Shown here piece by piece: positions 61,559 to 64,000 of a stretch of 64,000 nt of DNA; positions within the stretch are counted from its first letter, which is position 1; every line of letters begins with the position of its first letter. The translations under genes were made by a program, and so were the position numbers. Location: the NCBI RefSeq assembly GCF_003545695.1, contig NZ_QUZZ01000004.1, positions 1 through 64,000 on the forward strand. Reading direction: 5' to 3'. The notes beneath the pieces are model-generated. The model searched no databases and was not told where the DNA came from. It saw only the letters and a list, made by a program, of their open reading frames with translations. Source of the stretch: Taibaiella helva (GTDB lineage: Bacteria; Bacteroidota; Bacteroidia; Chitinophagales; Chitinophagaceae).

Positions 61559-63061
61559 ATGAAAAAAACACTATTTTCATTAGCAGTTGCCGGATTGGCT
61601 TGGGGATCGGCACAGGCTAAGGTGGAGGTTGGTACTATTGCACCGGATTTCACCCTTACGGACATCAACGGCGTGAGCCGGCACCTGTACGAATATACCG
61701 ATCAGGGCTATACCGTCATTATCGACGTATCCGCTACCTGGTGCGGCCCCTGCTGGAATGTGCATAACAGCCATGTATTGAAAGATCTTTACAACCAGTA
61801 CGGCCCCACCGGAACCGTAACACCCGGTAAGATCATGGTCCTTTTTATTGAAGGGGACAATGCAACTACTTCAGCCGCTCTTCACGGTACGGGATCCAAT
61901 ACTCAGGGCGACTGGGTAACCGGCGAACCGTTCCCGATCATCGACAATGCATCCCAGAACACCAACTACCTGGATGGCGGTTTCCCCACCTTTACGGTGA
62001 TTTGCCCCAACAGGCGCGTAGCCTTCTTCCAAGCAGGTGCCAGCGCGCCCATGCTGACAACTGCCTTCTGGACACCCTTCATCGGTCAATGCCCTTCAGC
62101 GGTTAGCGGCGTGAACGGCGCCACTGCGCTGGTAAAAACACCTGCTATGGTCTGTAACGGCGGCCAAACCAAGCTGACTGCTGAGATCCAGAACATGGGT
62201 ACTGCTCCGCTGACTGCTGCAACCGTGGTTGCTAAAGTAAACGGCAGCGCCGTAGCGACTAAAAACTGGACCGGAAACCTGGCTAAGTACGAATCTGCAC
62301 TTGTAGAAATCGGTGATTACACCTTCACACAGCCCAGCACTGACGTCTCTTATGAAATCACAGCACCGAGCGATGCACTGGTTTCTGACAATGCCAAAAC
62401 ACAGGCAACCACTACCAAAACTTCAACTTACAAAACCTGGGTATTGACCGTGAAAACCGACAACTACCCCGGCGAAACTTCCTGGAAAGTGAAGAACAGC
62501 GCAGGTACTGTAGTGCAGCAGCACACCTATACAGCCGGAACCGGTCAGAACGGCAAAGGCGGCCCTGATGCTATGAAGCTGTTTACCCACAACCTGAGCC
62601 TGAATGCTAACGAGTGCTATACTGTAGAAGTTGCCGATGCTTACGGAGACGGCCTCAATGGTGTAAGCGCAGCGGCTGACACCGGATATATCCAGCTGAA
62701 AGATGGCGTCGGCCTGCTCTACAACTTCGGCGGTGGTTTTGGCAAAGGCAAAGCAGCTATTGTTAAGTCAGGAGACCAGGGCGTAGGTATTGAAGAAGTG
62801 ATCGTTCAGGGCGAGCTGAAAACTTATCCCAACCCCGTTACCGATCAGCTGAACATTGAAATGAACCTGGTTAAGTCGACCAAAGTAAGCTTCACTTTTG
62901 TGAACCTGCTGGGTCAGCAAATCGGCGCCCCTGTTGAGAAAGCGCTAGGCAATGGCCAGAATAAAGTAACCTTGAATACGGCTGCCCTCGCTCCGGGTGT
63001 ATATGTGCTGAGCATCGCTACAAATAAAGGAAGCATCCAGCAAAAGTTCGTTAAGAAATAA
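61559..63061 (+). CDS. T9SS-exported thioredoxin-fold protein, paralogue B
   Basis: A 500-residue tandem duplicate of the preceding gene, with the same order: signal peptide (to about residue 20, SAQAK), thioredoxin domain with C62-GP-C65, CARDB-like and sandwich domains, and sorting tail. The DNA from about 62045 to the end is nearly identical to paralogue A, whereas the first third differs mainly at silent sites. This mosaic points to gene conversion or recent recombination of the C-terminal two thirds. It has its own upstream element but lacks the 22-bp repeats, so it may be regulated differently. Confidence 0.9.
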   Translation: MKKTLFSLAVAGLAWGSAQAKVEVGTIAPDFTLTDINGVSRHLYEYTDQGYTVIIDVSATWCGPCWNVHNSHVLKDLYNQYGPTGTVTPGKIMVLFIEGDNATTSAALHGTGSNTQGDWVTGEPFPIIDNASQNTNYLDGGFPTFTVICPNRRVAFFQAGASAPMLTTAFWTPFIGQCPSAVSGVNGATALVKTPAMVCNGGQTKLTAEIQNMGTAPLTAATVVAKVNGSAVATKNWTGNLAKYESALVEIGDYTFTQPSTDVSYEITAPSDALVSDNAKTQATTTKTSTYKTWVLTVKTDNYPGETSWKVKNSAGTVVQQHTYTAGTGQNGKGGPDAMKLFTHNLSLNANECYTVEVADAYGDGLNGVSAAADTGYIQLKDGVGLLYNFGGGFGKGKAAIVKSGDQGVGIEEVIVQGELKTYPNPVTDQLNIEMNLVKSTKVSFTFVNLLGQQIGAPVEKALGNGQNKVTLNTAALAPGVYVLSIATNKGSIQQKFVKK

Positions 63062-63088
63062 GGAGGTTTCCGGTCCGTCTTTCTTCTA

Positions 63089-63117
63089 GCAAAGGGCTGC
63101 CTCCGGCAGCCCTTTGC
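63089..63117 (+). terminator. Hairpin after paralogue B
   Basis: GCAAAGGGCTGCC (63089-63101) pairs perfectly with GGCAGCCCTTTGC (63105-63117), loop TCC. The T run after it is weak (CGTTTG), so termination is likely but not certain. Confidence 0.65.
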
Positions 63118-63302
63118 CGTTTGACAACATGGCCACTAGCAGGTCTGCAGAGAGATAAAAATAACCGTACGCCCCGTTAGATTTTATTTGTTAAAATTGC
63201 AGAAAACGATCATCTTTCCAGGTAAAAACCTATCTTTACATGATCTATACATATTGATAGGCACTTAACTTTTAAGTCATTTTCTTTTAAAATCAGAAAC
63301 AA

Positions 63303-64000
63303 ATGGTACGTAAATTTTTATTCTTAGGCCTGTGCATGTCATTTGCCATGACAAAGGCTACAGCTCAGGATTTTACCCTCAAGGCCGATACAATCAGAAT
63401 TGACAATTTTGCCGGAACAGCCGGAACCGATTGCGATGTGAATGCCCAGTTGATGGAGAATTATATTTTGAACAAGACCAACGCTCCGCTTACCGTAAAC
63501 TGGGTATTGTTGTCAAAGAATATCCCTTTGGATTGGAAACTTTGCGGCGTTTGTGACAACGTATTGTGTCGTGACGAAAACAGCCCTGCGCTTACAGCTT
63601 TCCAGGAACAAAATACGAATCCCATTAACGTAGGCGATAGCTCCCTGATGGAAGCCCGCATCATGGTTCCTGCCGCCAGCACCGGAACCCTGGGTGTGGT
63701 TAGAGTAAAAATAATGACGGCCAGCACTACCGATACTGCTACATTTATCATTACCAAAGCCACTACCAGCGTCGCTTCTATTTCTTTAAACGATAAGCGG
63801 GTAACCATCTATCCCAATCCTGCCAATAACGACCTCACTATCTTTACAGATAAAGAGCTGAATGCTTCCCGTATCGAAATCCTTAATATCACCGGTGCGC
63901 AACAGCTGGCTCAGCCGGTTGCTAAAGGAGCAGAAAAAACACAGATCAGCCTGGGCTCGCTCGCTGCTGGTATGTACCTGGTAAAAGTGACCGATGCTAA
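63303..64000 (+). CDS. T9SS cargo protein, truncated by window end
   Basis: At least 232 residues; the window ends before the stop. Signal peptide to about residue 22 (MTKATAQD). A beta-rich region (about 25-160) has a cysteine cluster C-G-V-C-D-N-V-L-C near residue 83 and no CGPC redox site. It looks like the start of an Omp28- or CARDB-like T9SS substrate. Residues from about 170 are a type A sorting domain (IYPNPANNDLTIF, ILNITGAQQL, AAGMYLVKVTD), so only about 10 residues are missing. It continues the run of T9SS genes; a TATCTTTA box (63231-63238) might be its -7 element. Confidence 0.85.
   Translation, partial: MVRKFLFLGLCMSFAMTKATAQDFTLKADTIRIDNFAGTAGTDCDVNAQLMENYILNKTNAPLTVNWVLLSKNIPLDWKLCGVCDNVLCRDENSPALTAFQEQNTNPINVGDSSLMEARIMVPAASTGTLGVVRVKIMTASTTDTATFIITKATTSVASISLNDKRVTIYPNPANNDLTIFTDKELNASRIEILNITGAQQLAQPVAKGAEKTQISLGSLAAGMYLVKVTDA

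Noticed and set aside
1-64000. tRNA, rRNA, prophage, insertion sequence or CRISPR loci
   Set aside because: Intergenic gaps are almost all under 250 bp and show no cloverleaf, transposase, integrase, terminal repeats or regular spacer arrays.

Overview
The window reads as a chromosomal segment of a Bacteroidota bacterium, most likely of the Chitinophagales/Chitinophagaceae type (inference). The evidence is: several secreted proteins ending in type A sorting domains of the type IX secretion system (T9SS); a lipoprotein TamA-like protein (TamL) paired with TamB; many families I know mainly from this phylum (DUF4836, DUF3127, DUF6452/DUF6048, DUF1835/DUF3658, septoil-knot/DUF6150); and promoters carrying the Bacteroidota -7 element TAnnTTTG instead of E. 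coli type boxes. Base composition is near 50% GC in genes, with AT-rich intergenic gaps. I see no rRNA or tRNA gene, CRISPR array, insertion sequence or prophage.

Layout: 1-410 holds the frame-scrambled relic of a surface repeat protein, followed by a glycosyltransferase. 1.5-3.4 kb carries an MbnP-like copper protein and a di-haem MauG/MbnH-like peroxidase. 3.5-9.3 kb has isoaspartyl peptidase, DUF1835, cupin, a T9SS subtilase, an RsmB/F-type RNA methyltransferase and a DUF308-like membrane protein. 9.5-22.8 kb is almost all minus strand: tamL, tamB, a 1262-residue NtrY-like histidine kinase, mazG, a small membrane protein and def. 22.9-30.7 kb is plus strand: GlmU-like protein, tpiA, DUF3127, DUF4836, lepB, and a hydrolase-aroK-DUF423 operon. 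30.8-37.9 kb has a BatA/vWA protein divergent from a second histidine kinase, a septoil-knot protein, acetyltransferase, a binding protein, a ketosynthase-like protein and a thioredoxin-fold lipoprotein. 38-43.6 kb has ubiX, acetyltransferases, an M42 aminopeptidase, DUF4240, a methyltransferase and a bestrophin. 43.6-59.5 kb is mostly housekeeping (tex, threonylcarbamoyl-AMP synthase, pheT, mutS2, zinc ribbon protein, nif3-like, folC) with a T9SS metalloprotease preceded by a protein that looks like its propeptide alone. 59.6-64 kb is a run of T9SS cargo genes: two tandem thioredoxin-fold paralogues and a third, truncated by the window edge.

The most interesting points are: the stand-alone propeptide-like protein next to the metalloprotease; the duplicated thioredoxin-fold T9SS cargo genes, with a shared 17-bp inverted-repeat element and, in one copy only, three 22-bp phased repeats over the promoter; the six-repeat KSDA protein predicted to form a deep protein knot; the MbnP/MbnH copper pair; an opening relic that can be restored by skipping six single bases; and a set of genes whose -7 box lies only 4-6 nt before the start codon, suggesting leaderless messages. 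Functions are assigned from sequence motifs and family knowledge only; no database search was possible.
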